Source: SXIZ01 sp040079795
GTDB taxonomy: Bacteria; Pseudomonadota; Gammaproteobacteria; Methylococcales; Methylomonadaceae
Length of the DNA: 23,866 nucleotides
Direction: 5' to 3'
NCBI GenBank assembly: GCA_040079795.1
Contig: JBEBJQ010000065.1
Location: 1 to 23,866 of the forward strand
Of the stretch, positions 23,831 to 23,866 are shown in pieces. A program made the position numbers and the translations under genes. The first letter of the stretch is position 1. Every line of letters begins with the position of its first letter. The notes under the pieces were generated by a model, which searched no databases, had not been told where the DNA came from, and saw nothing but the letters and a program-made list of their open reading frames with translations.

Positions 23831-23866
23831 ATGTCAAATACAGGGCATCGCCGACATGATATATCA
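23831..23866 (+). CDS. Probable IS5-family transposase, first 12 codons only
   Basis: ATG 23831 follows GAAGGAAAAGC, a good ribosome-binding site. The 12 residues MSNTGHRRHDIS resemble the start of IS5-group transposases that continue with a DUF4096 domain. The window ends here, so the call rests on a very short match. Confidence 0.45.
   Translation, partial: MSNTGHRRHDIS

Overview
The window looks like a chromosome segment of a gammaproteobacterium. A type I methanotroph (Methylococcales) or close relative is the best guess. That guess rests on the gene set and protein character: a PPi-type phosphofructokinase with a GGDD motif, the S6-S18-DUF2232-L9 ribosomal operon, and LPS heptose and Kdo genes beside it. 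It is inference, because no rRNA or other firm taxonomic marker is present.

Layout. (1) Bases 1-771 hold the 3' part of a tyrosine integrase that ends against the 3' end of a tRNA-Lys gene (807-882, minus). This is the usual edge of an island that would extend left of the window. A shared bidirectional terminator lies between the two genes. (2) Bases 1109-17244 are ordinary housekeeping core: miaA (minus); a PepSY membrane protein; the operon rpsF-rpsR-DUF2232-rplI, which probably runs on into hldD-waaA; PPi-dependent phosphofructokinase; trmL; glgP (minus); secA (minus); and ung. The pfp-trmL gap carries one copy of a dispersed repeat and a long palindrome. The secA-ung gap (about 590 bases) holds no gene I can recognise. 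(3) From about 17275 to the end the sequence is accessory, and the part from about 18000 to 23100 looks visibly richer in G+C than the core. It is a heavily decayed type I restriction-modification locus. In order it contains: an IS200/IS605 transposase remnant with three frameshifts, fused to the C-terminal half of a WYL-domain regulator that also has a nonsense codon; an hsdM missing its N-terminus; a GIY-YIG nuclease gene with a nonsense codon; an apparently intact hsdS whose tail is encoded by a repeat element; a DUF1016 (YhcG-like) nuclease gene with a one-base frameshift; an hsdR cut after about 257 codons by an IS3-family fragment; an unidentified C-terminal gene fragment; and the first 12 codons of what looks like an IS5-family transposase.

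Taken together, the R-M locus cannot make a working restriction enzyme: the nuclease/helicase subunit and the SAM-binding part of the methylase are both gone. The most distinctive signal is a family of palindromic repeats with CGTCATTCCCGC-type ends. There are four copies in the window. Two are read through as protein, giving the same SRxRGND-type tail to two unrelated genes. I did not find convincing evidence for a wholly new functional system. What is seen is a relic of a defence locus and a clear record of how it was dismantled.
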